Shown here one piece after another: positions 7,303-14,247 of a stretch of 54,083 nucleotides of DNA (positions within the stretch are counted from its first letter, which is position 1; every line of letters begins with the position of its first letter). A program made the translations under genes and the position numbers. Source of the DNA: Candidatus Undinarchaeales archaeon SRR5007147.bin71 (GTDB lineage Archaea; Undinarchaeota; Undinarchaeia; Undinarchaeales; Undinarchaeaceae); the NCBI GenBank assembly GCA_014189675.1, contig DVAE01000010.1, forward strand, positions 1 through 54,083. Direction: 5' to 3'. The notes beneath the pieces were generated by a model, which was not told the DNA's origin, searched no databases, and saw nothing but the letters and a program-made list of their open reading frames with translations.

Positions 7303-8217
7303 ATGAACTGCGACAAGTGCCAAAATCCTGCAGTTGCCCATCTAAGGTATTCAGATATAAGGCTTTGTAAGAACCATTTCATTGGACTTACAACAGACAG
7401 AATACGCAAAACAATTAACAAAAATAAATTTTTTGAACGGGGAGACAGAGTAGCAGTCGCTGTTTCCGGAGGAAAGGATTCTATAGTAACCATTAGAGCA
7501 CTTCATGATATATCCAAAAAAAGAGGACTCGAAATTGTCGGAGTAACTATAGACGAAGGAATTGCAGGCTACAGACCTGAAAGCATAGACATTGCTGAAA
7601 GGACCTACAAGGAACTTGGAGTTGATTACACCATACTGACCTATAAAGATAGAGTTGGAAAACCCCTCGACAAAATAATGGAGAGACCGGACATAAGCAG
7701 GGCATGTGAATATTGTGGTGTTTTCAGAAGAAGATTAATTGAAGACGGTGCTAGAGAAATGGGAGCTGACAAGATAGCAACAGGACATAATCTCGACGAT
7801 GAAGCACAAAGCATATTTATGAACTACATAAGGAGTGAGTTCCCCCGAATAGCAAGAAGTGGGCCCAAGACTGCAAACAAAGAAGGATTCATACCACGAG
7901 TAAAACCTCTGTGCAATATACCAGAAAAGGAAGTAGGACTTTACGCGATATTGAAGGGCTATGAAATCCATGAAGACGAGTGCCCAAATGCAGCAAACGC
8001 ATTCAGGCTGAATATTAGAGACCACATGAACCTTATTGAAGATAAGTACCCAGGATTTAAATTTGGGATTTACAACAGTGCGGAAAACCTCAGAAGCATT
8101 CTGTCAGATATTAATATAGAGAAAAATACATTAAAAAAGTGTGAAAATTGCGGACAAAACACATCAGGAAAAATTTGCAAATTCTGCGAGCTCAAGGCTG
8201 ACGCACGAAAGAAATAG
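7303..8217 (+). CDS. tRNA 2-thiolation enzyme (NcsA/TtuA family)
   Basis: ATP-dependent thiolase that adenylates a tRNA uridine (or m5U54) and installs sulfur. The 304 residues have an N-terminal zinc site (CDKCQNPAV and a later CKNH), the PP-loop VAVSGGKDS near residue 50, a CEYCGVFRR pair, the GHNLDDEAQ motif, a third cysteine in DECPNAANAF, and a C-terminal zinc finger (CENCGQNTSGKICKFC). It directly follows the ubiquitin-like protein, the expected sulfur donor. Whether position 34 or 54 is modified cannot be told by eye. The stop is only two bases from the 3' end of the convergent SRP RNA. Confidence 0.93.
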   Translation: MNCDKCQNPAVAHLRYSDIRLCKNHFIGLTTDRIRKTINKNKFFERGDRVAVAVSGGKDSIVTIRALHDISKKRGLEIVGVTIDEGIAGYRPESIDIAERTYKELGVDYTILTYKDRVGKPLDKIMERPDISRACEYCGVFRRRLIEDGAREMGADKIATGHNLDDEAQSIFMNYIRSEFPRIARSGPKTANKEGFIPRVKPLCNIPEKEVGLYAILKGYEIHEDECPNAANAFRLNIRDHMNLIEDKYPGFKFGIYNSAENLRSILSDINIEKNTLKKCENCGQNTSGKICKFCELKADARKK

Positions 8218-8219
8218 GT

Positions 8220-8492
8220 GGCACGGCATCCGGAAATCGCCTGACACTTCTGCGGCCGCTAGCCTTGAAAAAAGGCTCCACCCCGCGACCCCGCGAGCAT
8301 TAACAGAACCTGTTAGGGCTGCTTCCTTCCGGACCTGACCCGTTTGGCAGGAACGCCAATCCCGAGGGACGAGGCTTCGACACCAAATTTCAAGACGGCT
8401 ACAAAAACGCCAATCTCTCCCCGGCACTCAGCTCCACCATAAAGCCCATTTGTGGTTACAAGGTAGGACTACTCCCCCAGCCTAGCCGCGCC
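8220..8492 (-). ncRNA. Signal recognition particle 7S RNA
   Basis: Archaeal SRP RNA of about 273 nt on the minus strand. The domain IV SRP54-binding signature (GGTCAGGTCCGGAAGGAAGC followed by AGCC on that strand) lies at about 8306-8335. The 5' end GGCGCGGC (8485-8492) pairs over eight positions with GCCGTGCC (8220-8227), which closes helix 1 and fixes both ends. A CTTGTAACC...AAATGGGC segment matches the archaeal 5' domain. A TTTTTATA box about 26 bp upstream of 8492 gives the promoter. The RNA ends two bases from the tRNA thiolase stop, so the two transcripts converge. Confidence 0.93.
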
Positions 8493-8533
8493 AGTAAATT
8501 AGTTGATTAGCCAGTATAAAAAGCTTGAGAGTT

Positions 8534-8908
8534 CTACTCGTAGAGGAGCTCGAATTCAAATCTTGTGTCCTTTTTGATTTTTCCAAGTTTGGCATGTATT
8601 GAGCGACCTTTTCTCTCTAAACGCTCCCCATTCAAAATAACAACGAGTTTCGGATCACTTCCAGGCTCTGAAAACTCGCATTCCTCTCCTTTTGGAATCT
8701 GAAGAGGGTAGTCGGTTTGAGGCTCGCGACTTTTACGGGATTCTGTTTCAAGACGTATGTATTGTTTCTGAGCGCCTGAGGTAACAAGAAATTCTTTGTG
8801 ATCTGGTCTGAAAAAAGCCCTTGCAAAGTCATTGCCAGGAGTAAACACAAAAGTTGCAGTCACTGTTTCCACGGATTCAGGAGGACGCCTTCGGCTCAAA
8901 ATACCCAT
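8534..8908 (-). CDS. Hypothetical protein, 124 residues
   Basis: Unrecognised soluble, strand-rich protein with many charged residues and no membrane segment. Landmarks are the N-terminal MGILSRRRPPE, a PLQIPKGEECEF segment and a C-terminal FEFELLYE. A GATATTTATAG box near 8930-8940 sits about 26 bp before the ATG, which supports expression as a leaderless message. It ends just before the SRP RNA promoter. No function proposed. Confidence 0.6.
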   Translation of the reverse strand: MGILSRRRPPESVETVTATFVFTPGNDFARAFFRPDHKEFLVTSGAQKQYIRLETESRKSREPQTDYPLQIPKGEECEFSEPGSDPKLVVILNGERLERKGRSIHAKLGKIKKDTRFEFELLYE

Positions 8909-8986
8909 AACAAAGAATATGTGACTATGATATTTATAGCTTCACACAAAGTTTAATAGGAGAGAAAGTCAGTACTTTTTAGTTCT

Positions 8987-9070
8987 GCCGCGGTCGCATA
9001 ACCTGGTATTGCGCTGGTCTTGAAAACCAGTTTCCTTTTGGATATGCAGGTTCAAATCCTGCCCGCGGCG
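8987..9070 (+). tRNA. tRNA-Ser (anticodon TGA)
   Basis: Acceptor GCCGCGG (8987-8993) pairs with CCGCGGC (9063-9069), discriminator G at 9070. The anticodon stem CTGGT/ACCAG encloses CTTGAAA, giving anticodon TGA (Ser, codon TCA). A long variable arm and a GGTTCAAATCC T-arm fit a class II tRNA. No CCA is encoded. The last bases are repeated twice downstream (see 9071-9186). Confidence 0.93.
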
Positions 9071-9186
9071 CTTGAGTTAGTTCACAAATGACGCGGGGTT
9101 ATTCACGAAGTGAATCTGACCCGCGGCGCTTGAGTTAGTTCACAAATGACGCGGGGTTATTCACGAAGTGAATCTGACCCGCGGCG
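9071..9186 (+). repeat. Two 58-bp repeats ending in copies of the tRNA-Ser 3' end
   Basis: Two identical 58-bp units (9071-9128, 9129-9186) follow tRNA-Ser without a gap. Each unit ends in ACCCGCGGCG, repeating the tRNA acceptor end (CCCGCGGCG at 9062-9070), so the acceptor sequence occurs three times. Within each unit, CGCGGGGT pairs with ACCCGCG around an inner perfect hairpin ATTCAC-GAA-GTGAAT. No open reading frame fits inside. It could be an integration footprint, a terminator-like hairpin or a tandem copy error. Confidence 0.85.
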
Positions 9187-9240
9187 CTTAGCCCTTTTCC
9201 CCTCATAACTTACATAAACATCTAAGAACAAAAGAAATGC

Positions 9241-10416
9241 GTGGAAAAGAAGCACTACCTTATAATCGGCGCAGGTATAATAGGGAGCTCTATAGCCAGG
9301 GAAATTTCACGAAGAGGACTTGGAAAAGTAACAGTTCTTGAGAAGGAAGGGAATCTTGGGATGCACGCATCCGGAAGAAACAGCGGTGTTGTACACTCAG
9401 GAATTAACCAGAAGCCAGGAAGTATAAAAGCAGAGCTTTGTTTGAAAGGAAATCTACTTCTTAAACAGTTCTGCAGGAAACACAAAGTACGTGTAGAGGA
9501 AGTAGGGACTTTAGTTATTTCAAACTCAGATGAAGATGATAAAATTCTTGAGAAGCTTATGTCGATGGGAAAGAAGGTGGGAGTCCGAGGACTTAAGATA
9601 ATAAACTCTGACGAACTGAAAAAGAGAGAGCCAGAAGTTGTGGGAAGAAAAGCGCTTTTGTCCACGTCAGGAGCAATTGTTGACAGCGTCGGATTTCTTG
9701 AGGCCGTTGTAAAAGACGCTAAGAAACACGGAGCGGAATTCATCATGGACTCAAAAGTAACTGGAATTCGAGGAAACTCTGTGAAAACTAGGAAAGGAGT
9801 TTTTGAAGCAGACCATATAATCAACTGCGCCGGACTTTATTCAGATAAAATAGCACATATGATGGGCTCCGGCAGAGGAATACGGATAGTTCCATTTCGT
9901 GGAGAGTACATGGAAGTAGAAAACCTAGACATACGCTCAATGGTTTACCAGGCTCCAGATCTTAATTTCCCCTTCCTTAAAGTTCATTTAACGAAGACCG
10001 TTGACGGAAAGGTCCTTGCAGGACCGACAGCAACTCTTGCTCTAGGGAGGGAGGCCTACAGGAAGGGGATAAACCCTGGTGAATTTATAGGAATGGCAAG
10101 CTCAGTGAATTTCCTGCGACTCCTCTTTGGGAAAAACTTCCGAAAGCTCGTGGCAGAAAATGCTAAAGTTACAGTCTCCAAGAAGGCATTTCTTAAGGAA
10201 ATACGAAGAATTAGTCCATCTGTCCAGAAAGGAGATTTGAAGAAGCACCCACCAGGAATAAGGGCCCAGCCAGTTAACCGGAAGGGAGAAATAGTAAACG
10301 ATATGCTTGTTGAGTTCACGGATGATGCAACGCACATACTAAATGCTGTTTCACCAGGACTTACCGCAAGCCTTTCCTTTGCTGAGTACGTGGTGGACAG
10401 AATAAAGCGGAAATAA
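9241..10416 (+). CDS. lhgO: L-2-hydroxyglutarate oxidase-like FAD enzyme
   Basis: FAD-dependent oxidoreductase of the DAO family, 391 residues, starting with GTG. The Rossmann motif IIGAGIIGSSIAREISRRG sits at residues 7-26. Next comes VLEKEG, ASGRNSGVVHSGI with the flavin-contacting region, a mid-protein CAGLYSD, and the C-terminal SPGLTASLSFAEYV. These match LhgO, which oxidises L-2-hydroxyglutarate to 2-oxoglutarate and passes electrons to the membrane or oxygen. A TTACATAAAC box at about 9208-9218 supports the GTG start and a leaderless message. Substrate assignment is by family only. Confidence 0.85.
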   Translation: MEKKHYLIIGAGIIGSSIAREISRRGLGKVTVLEKEGNLGMHASGRNSGVVHSGINQKPGSIKAELCLKGNLLLKQFCRKHKVRVEEVGTLVISNSDEDDKILEKLMSMGKKVGVRGLKIINSDELKKREPEVVGRKALLSTSGAIVDSVGFLEAVVKDAKKHGAEFIMDSKVTGIRGNSVKTRKGVFEADHIINCAGLYSDKIAHMMGSGRGIRIVPFRGEYMEVENLDIRSMVYQAPDLNFPFLKVHLTKTVDGKVLAGPTATLALGREAYRKGINPGEFIGMASSVNFLRLLFGKNFRKLVAENAKVTVSKKAFLKEIRRISPSVQKGDLKKHPPGIRAQPVNRKGEIVNDMLVEFTDDATHILNAVSPGLTASLSFAEYVVDRIKRK

Positions 10417-10448
10417 GATATAAAAGCAGTGGAGAGCTAAAGAAGGGT

Positions 10449-10592
10449 ATGGAAAATCCACACTATATTTGCACAGGGGGATGCGGAGGAGCTTCAGAAG
10501 AACAGAAAAACTGCGGAGCTGAGGACTGCAAAAATTATGACATGCCCCTTGAAGAGTGCAAGTGCACGGACGGACGACACATACCAGAATAG
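10449..10592 (+). CDS. Small cysteine-rich zinc-ribbon-like protein, 47 residues
   Basis: Encodes 47 residues with six cysteines: CTGGC near residues 8-12, C22, C27, and CKC near 37-39, plus a TDGRH ending. The spacing suggests one bound zinc. GATATAAAAG at about 10418-10427 lies 26 bp before the ATG, which argues for a real leaderless gene rather than chance. Function unknown; similar mini zinc proteins occur in small-genome archaea (from memory, not checked). Confidence 0.7.
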   Translation: MENPHYICTGGCGGASEEQKNCGAEDCKNYDMPLEECKCTDGRHIPE

Positions 10593-10633
10593 GCCTGATT
10601 AATTATATATAATGCCTGAACCACCGACTTAAT

Positions 10634-10792
10634 ATGGCAAGCGATCTAGGTCTTACTGGACTTTATGTAACAGCGAACGCCATGTTTATTGAGATACTGA
10701 CGAAGACTGGCTCATGGCTTCTTATTTCAGGACTCGCGATTATTATACTGACAGCGTTTTATATAAAAAGAAAGAGAAAACAGCAAGGATAG
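10634..10792 (+). CDS. Small single-pass membrane protein, 52 residues
   Basis: Encodes 52 residues with one hydrophobic segment at about 28-44 (SWLLISGLAIIILTAFY) followed by a basic KRKRKQQG tail, so the C-terminus is predicted cytoplasmic. ATTATATATAAT (about 10603-10614) is centred 26 bp upstream of the ATG. No family recognised. Confidence 0.65.
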   Translation: MASDLGLTGLYVTANAMFIEILTKTGSWLLISGLAIIILTAFYIKRKRKQQG

Positions 10793-10836
10793 ATATAAAT
10801 AGAAGAGTTTTCACTATTTTTGAGTAGTAAAATACC

Positions 10837-11283
10837 ATGGAATATATAATAAGTCAGATGACAGAAGTTGTAAGATTCAATCTATTTGGCTCTCATTACA
10901 TGATGGAAATGTGGTCGCTTGCAATGATTCTTGGAATATTTACATACCTGCAGACAGTCATTCTTACAGGCTCAGTTCCCATGAGTAGCATGCGAGGAAA
11001 GCTTAAACGGGTTTTTGGTCTTGTAGTAATAAGTCCCATATTTGAAGAAATAATATTCAGAATGGTTCTGATTAGTGCGCTTTACGGGTTTTTCGGAGCG
11101 TGGCTTCCCGCGATACTTGTATCAGCAGTAATGTTTGGAGGAGCTCACACATTCTATGGGAGGACACGTTTTGTTGACTCTACAATAACAGGACTTGTAT
11201 TTGGCTGGGCATTCGTAAGCTTCGGAATATTTGTTCCGATACTTGCTCACGCTACTCACAACGCTTTGGCATCAATAAGATGA
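10837..11283 (+). CDS. CPBP-family intramembrane metalloprotease
   Basis: Type II CAAX-protease-like membrane protein, 148 residues, with about four membrane helices. All three active-site motifs are present: EEIIFR (EExxxR), the histidine in FGGAHTF, and the C-terminal HATHN. The family cleaves membrane-anchored peptides or prenylated proteins; in archaea the substrates are unknown. A second, degraded copy starts four bases before its stop, so the pair is translationally coupled. Confidence 0.85.
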   Translation: MEYIISQMTEVVRFNLFGSHYMMEMWSLAMILGIFTYLQTVILTGSVPMSSMRGKLKRVFGLVVISPIFEEIIFRMVLISALYGFFGAWLPAILVSAVMFGGAHTFYGRTRFVDSTITGLVFGWAFVSFGIFVPILAHATHNALASIR

Positions 11284-11702
11284 TAAAAACAAAACTTTTT
11301 GAATTTATGTATGGAATGGACCTTTGGAGTATTCCAATAGTTCTGGCTTTGCTGGCAACAGCCTTTTCAGTTCCACTGAGAATGTGGATATTCAACGGAA
11401 GAAATTACTACTCCACTTTCAAAGGCAAGTTCAGAGGATTTGTTTTCTACAGCACAATAATGGAAGAGCTTGCACTTAGACTGATAATGCTTCCTATTCT
11501 GGTCGGGATGTTTGGACTCCTTGGAGGAATAAGCGCTCTGACGATTTCTTACATGGCATATTATGCAATAGTGTATGGTCCTGTGTTTGCAGCAGACGCT
11601 CTGGTGATAGGTGTGCTTTTCAGCTATGCTTACATAGATTTTGGACTTCCAGTGGTTATAGCGGCCCATCTATTCTACAAAATGCTTAACGCAACATTCT
11701 GA
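11280..11702 (+). CDS. CPBP-like membrane protein lacking the middle catalytic histidine
   Basis: A 140-residue membrane protein with the same layout as its upstream neighbour. It keeps MEELALR (EExxxR) and a C-terminal AAHLFYKMLN with histidine and asparagine. The middle motif where CPBP proteases have a histidine reads YAIVYGP instead, so no metal-binding histidine is visible there. It is probably a non-catalytic or altered paralogue that pairs with the intact protease. Overlap of four bases with the upstream gene supports joint translation. Confidence 0.75.
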   Translation: MIKTKLFEFMYGMDLWSIPIVLALLATAFSVPLRMWIFNGRNYYSTFKGKFRGFVFYSTIMEELALRLIMLPILVGMFGLLGGISALTISYMAYYAIVYGPVFAADALVIGVLFSYAYIDFGLPVVIAAHLFYKMLNATF

Positions 11703-11741
11703 GGAAAACTTTAAATGCTTGATAACTCACTTAGTAGAGTC

Positions 11742-12203
11742 ATGGCAAGAAAGGAAAACTCTGAAGAAGTGGAAAAAGCAAACGGAGATTTGGTGGAGCT
11801 TGAAGGAATTCACTTTGACAATGTTCTCAGAAGCATTGATTCCCATATAGGAGATGTTTTTGATACAGACAGTCTGCAGAAGCAATTTCTGAGTACCGTC
11901 GAGAGTTTGAAAGAGAAGGAAATAAAAATGAGGGAAATTCTTCTTCTTATGAATGGGGCGAGGAAAACTCTGAATGAAGAGCTCAGCCACCGAGTTAAAA
12001 CTGAACACAGCCTTTCTGAGAATCTCGCTGCATTGAGGCAAGAAAAGGAACGAATGGGGGAGCTACTTCTTTTGCACGAGCAGGAGATATATACCGCACA
12101 GGAAGAGCAGAAAAAACTTGAGAAACTGACTGAAAACCTTTCGCTGGCACTTGTTGATATGCAGAACAAGCTGGCAGAAAATGGTCAGGCTCCTAGAAAG
12201 TAG
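11742..12203 (+). CDS. Coiled-coil protein, 153 residues
   Basis: Acidic, helical protein; from about residue 55 onward almost continuous heptad-like sequence rich in Glu, Lys and Leu (for example SLKEKEIKMREILLLMNGAR). No membrane segment or known domain. The ATG at 11742 is preferred over an in-frame ATG at 11715 because TTTAAA at 11710-11715 lies 27-32 bp upstream of it, the usual TATA spacing here. The last 19 bases overlap a convergent 33-residue gene. Confidence 0.7.
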   Translation: MARKENSEEVEKANGDLVELEGIHFDNVLRSIDSHIGDVFDTDSLQKQFLSTVESLKEKEIKMREILLLMNGARKTLNEELSHRVKTEHSLSENLAALRQEKERMGELLLLHEQEIYTAQEEQKKLEKLTENLSLALVDMQNKLAENGQAPRK

Positions 12204-12286
12204 ACTTTTATCAGGGCGAACGCGAATATTATAGCGAACAGAACCCCCATAACTATAATAAATTGTAGAAGAACTTTTTTACTCAT
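12185..12286 (-). CDS. Tiny membrane protein, 33 residues
   Basis: A 33-residue frame made almost entirely of one hydrophobic helix (FIIVMGVLFAIIFAFALI) behind a short MSKKVLLQ start. Its ATG shares one base with the stop of the upstream RAM-domain gene (TGATG), the same coupling seen at ftsZ-secE. That coupling is the main support. It overlaps the end of the coiled-coil gene on the other strand. Function unknown. Confidence 0.55.
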   Translation of the reverse strand: MSKKVLLQFIIVMGVLFAIIFAFALIKVYFLGA

Positions 12287-12513
12287 CAGACTGCAATCAG
12301 TGTTGAAGTGTTTGACACTTCGTCGAGGGCACGAATTTTGTCAAGAATTACGGAATTAAGATCCTCCAGAGTTTCTGCCTGAATTTTAGCGATTATATCA
12401 TAGTCCCCGTAAACAACAGAGACATCAACAACTTCCTCAAGCTTAGACAATTCTCTAATAACAGACCGCTCAGTGCCAGTCTTCGACATTATAAGTATGA
12501 ATGCGTTTACCAT
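12286..12513 (-). CDS. Stand-alone RAM domain (Lrp/AsnC ligand-binding) protein
   Basis: 75 residues covering only the alpha/beta RAM effector domain of Lrp/AsnC regulators (AFILIMSKTGTERSVIRELS, then GDYDIIAKIQAETLEDLNSV). There is no helix-turn-helix. Such stand-alone proteins bind amino acids and form rings or partner with full-length regulators. No full-length Lrp is present in the window. It is followed by the coupled 33-residue membrane protein. Confidence 0.85.
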   Translation of the reverse strand: MVNAFILIMSKTGTERSVIRELSKLEEVVDVSVVYGDYDIIAKIQAETLEDLNSVILDKIRALDEVSNTSTLIAV

Positions 12514-12543
12514 CAGTCCACTTAAGCTAAAACTGGAAGCTTT

Positions 12544-14199
12544 CTATAAATACTTTGTCAGTTTCTCAACTCGTTCCTGACCAAGTGTTTTCAAAAACGA
12601 GGCGAGACGGGGTCCTTTTTCCTTTCCAAGAAGAACCTTGTAGAAGCTTCTGAAAAAAATTCGGGGACTGCTAAGTTCTTTCGCAGTTTCATATATTAGA
12701 GATTCAAGTTCTTTCTCAGATGAGCTGTCAATTTTTGAAACTATGTTGAGTATCGCACTTTTTTCAGCGCTTTCTATTTTCAGACCTTTTTGGAGACTGT
12801 CAAGAAGAGTGAATTTATATTCATCCGGAGCGTAGTGACTAACCCAGCTAGCGGCCATTTCAAGACGTTCTTTTAAATGGTCCAGGCCTTCTTTGCTGAT
12901 TTTCTCAGGAATATATTCTGATTGCGTTAGTTTATCTATTGCAGAATCTATGTCAAAATTACATGCTTGTACTACCATTGATGCATATCCGAAAGGAATT
13001 TGAGGAAGCATTTGCGTAGAGACACCGCCAACATTGGATAGCTCATAAACTCTCTTTTCGTGAGCCTCCTCACGATCATTATCAGCCTTTTCCTCCCCAT
13101 AATAGATGCGCTCACTCTTGTCATAATTTTCTGTTAAGAGAAGTAGCTTGTTTGTTCCGAATGGATCAAAATCAAGAGCTGCATGAGGTCGAGTCCTGAC
13201 AAGAAGATATCTGAGAAGTTTAGGAGGTATTTTTTCGGCTATCTCAGCAAAGCCAACACCTTCGCCCTTAGAGGTGCTCATCTTCTTTCCGCCAATATTG
13301 AAAAATTCGTATGCACTACCTATCTCCTTCCTGCTTGAAGGTATAGGAGGAGCATGGTCAAACACCTCATCGCAGATAGCTATTGCAACTGTTCTTGAGC
13401 CACCCACCGTAAAATGATCCTTTCCAGCAGTCTCAAAGAGAACACCAACAGTCGGCCACTTTGCCGCCCACTCAACTTTCCAAGGGAGCTTACCATTGCC
13501 ATTGTAGGGAGATATCTCACCATCGTGACCGCAGCCCTGGGCCCATTTTACAAGATCTGGAGAACATCTGTACTTCAGCATTTCAGTATCAGGATTCCAC
13601 TCATATGCTACAGTAGTTCCAATTTTTCCACAGTTCTCGCAAATAGGATTGAAGGGTAGCTTATCAGAAGCGACTGTCTTTTTGTATATTCGCTCATAGA
13701 TTGAACGTATTTTCTCATGATTGTCCAGAGCAGTCTTTATTGTTGGATTAAAATCTCCGCGCTCATACCAATTTCCTGTACTTTCCAGCTCGGCCTCAAT
13801 TCCAAATTCTTCGAATTTATCAGTGCACTCTCTGAAATAGTAATCTGCATAACTCTTGTATCCTGATTCAGGAGAAGGAATTTTGTAGAAAGGAACACCC
13901 ATATATTGCTCGTATTTTTTGCTGTCCAGGTCAGCTGGGGGCTTATCCATTGGGTCTATGTCATCAGCGCTCAAGATAAAGCGGCCCTTTACACCAAGGT
14001 CTCTGAGAGCTTTGGCAACAACATCGTGAATTATCCAACCTCTACCTGAACCTATGTGAATATGTCCAGATGGAGTTTTTTCATCAAGACATATGTAGCC
14101 TTTTTTCTTAGCTATTTTCTGCAGAGCTGGCTCTGACTCTGCCCTCTCTATGACTTGCCGCGCATATTTGTCCGCCCAAAACAGGCTGTCTCCGGTCAT
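12544..14199 (-). CDS. lysK: Lysyl-tRNA synthetase, class I
   Basis: Charges tRNA-Lys; class I LysRS is typical of archaea. The 551 residues show the HIGH-equivalent HIHIGSGRG near residue 45, a zinc-finger-like CENCGKIG...CSPDLVKWAQGCGHDG region near 190-225, and the KMSKS-equivalent KMSTSKG near 310. The C-terminal third is the helical anticodon-binding region. Start at 14199 leaves a divergent 48-bp gap to the site-2 protease containing one palindromic TATA box. A lysine enzyme of the class II type is not seen. Confidence 0.96.
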   Translation of the reverse strand: MTGDSLFWADKYARQVIERAESEPALQKIAKKKGYICLDEKTPSGHIHIGSGRGWIIHDVVAKALRDLGVKGRFILSADDIDPMDKPPADLDSKKYEQYMGVPFYKIPSPESGYKSYADYYFRECTDKFEEFGIEAELESTGNWYERGDFNPTIKTALDNHEKIRSIYERIYKKTVASDKLPFNPICENCGKIGTTVAYEWNPDTEMLKYRCSPDLVKWAQGCGHDGEISPYNGNGKLPWKVEWAAKWPTVGVLFETAGKDHFTVGGSRTVAIAICDEVFDHAPPIPSSRKEIGSAYEFFNIGGKKMSTSKGEGVGFAEIAEKIPPKLLRYLLVRTRPHAALDFDPFGTNKLLLLTENYDKSERIYYGEEKADNDREEAHEKRVYELSNVGGVSTQMLPQIPFGYASMVVQACNFDIDSAIDKLTQSEYIPEKISKEGLDHLKERLEMAASWVSHYAPDEYKFTLLDSLQKGLKIESAEKSAILNIVSKIDSSSEKELESLIYETAKELSSPRIFFRSFYKVLLGKEKGPRLASFLKTLGQERVEKLTKYL

Positions 14200-14217
14200 G
14201 CACGATATAACAGCAAA

Positions 14218-14229
14218 GTTATATATAAC
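14218..14229. promoter_or_regulatory. Palindromic TATA box serving two divergent genes
   Basis: GTTATATATAAC is a perfect 12-bp palindrome. Its centre (14223.5) is exactly midway between the LysRS ATG (14199, minus) and the site-2 protease ATG (14248, plus), 24.5 bp from each. This is the TATA distance of leaderless archaeal messages in both directions, and no other comparable box lies in the 48-bp gap. Confidence 0.75.
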
Positions 14230-14247
14230 GACTCCGAACAGGATTGC

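Noticed and set aside
9071-9186. Could the two 58-bp units be a CRISPR array?
   Set aside because: The units abut with no spacers, end in tRNA-derived sequence, and no cas genes occur in the window.
14155-14247. Upstream extension of the site-2 protease frame into LysRS
   Set aside because: It would overlap the conserved N-terminus of LysRS and ignore the well-placed TATA box before ATG 14248.
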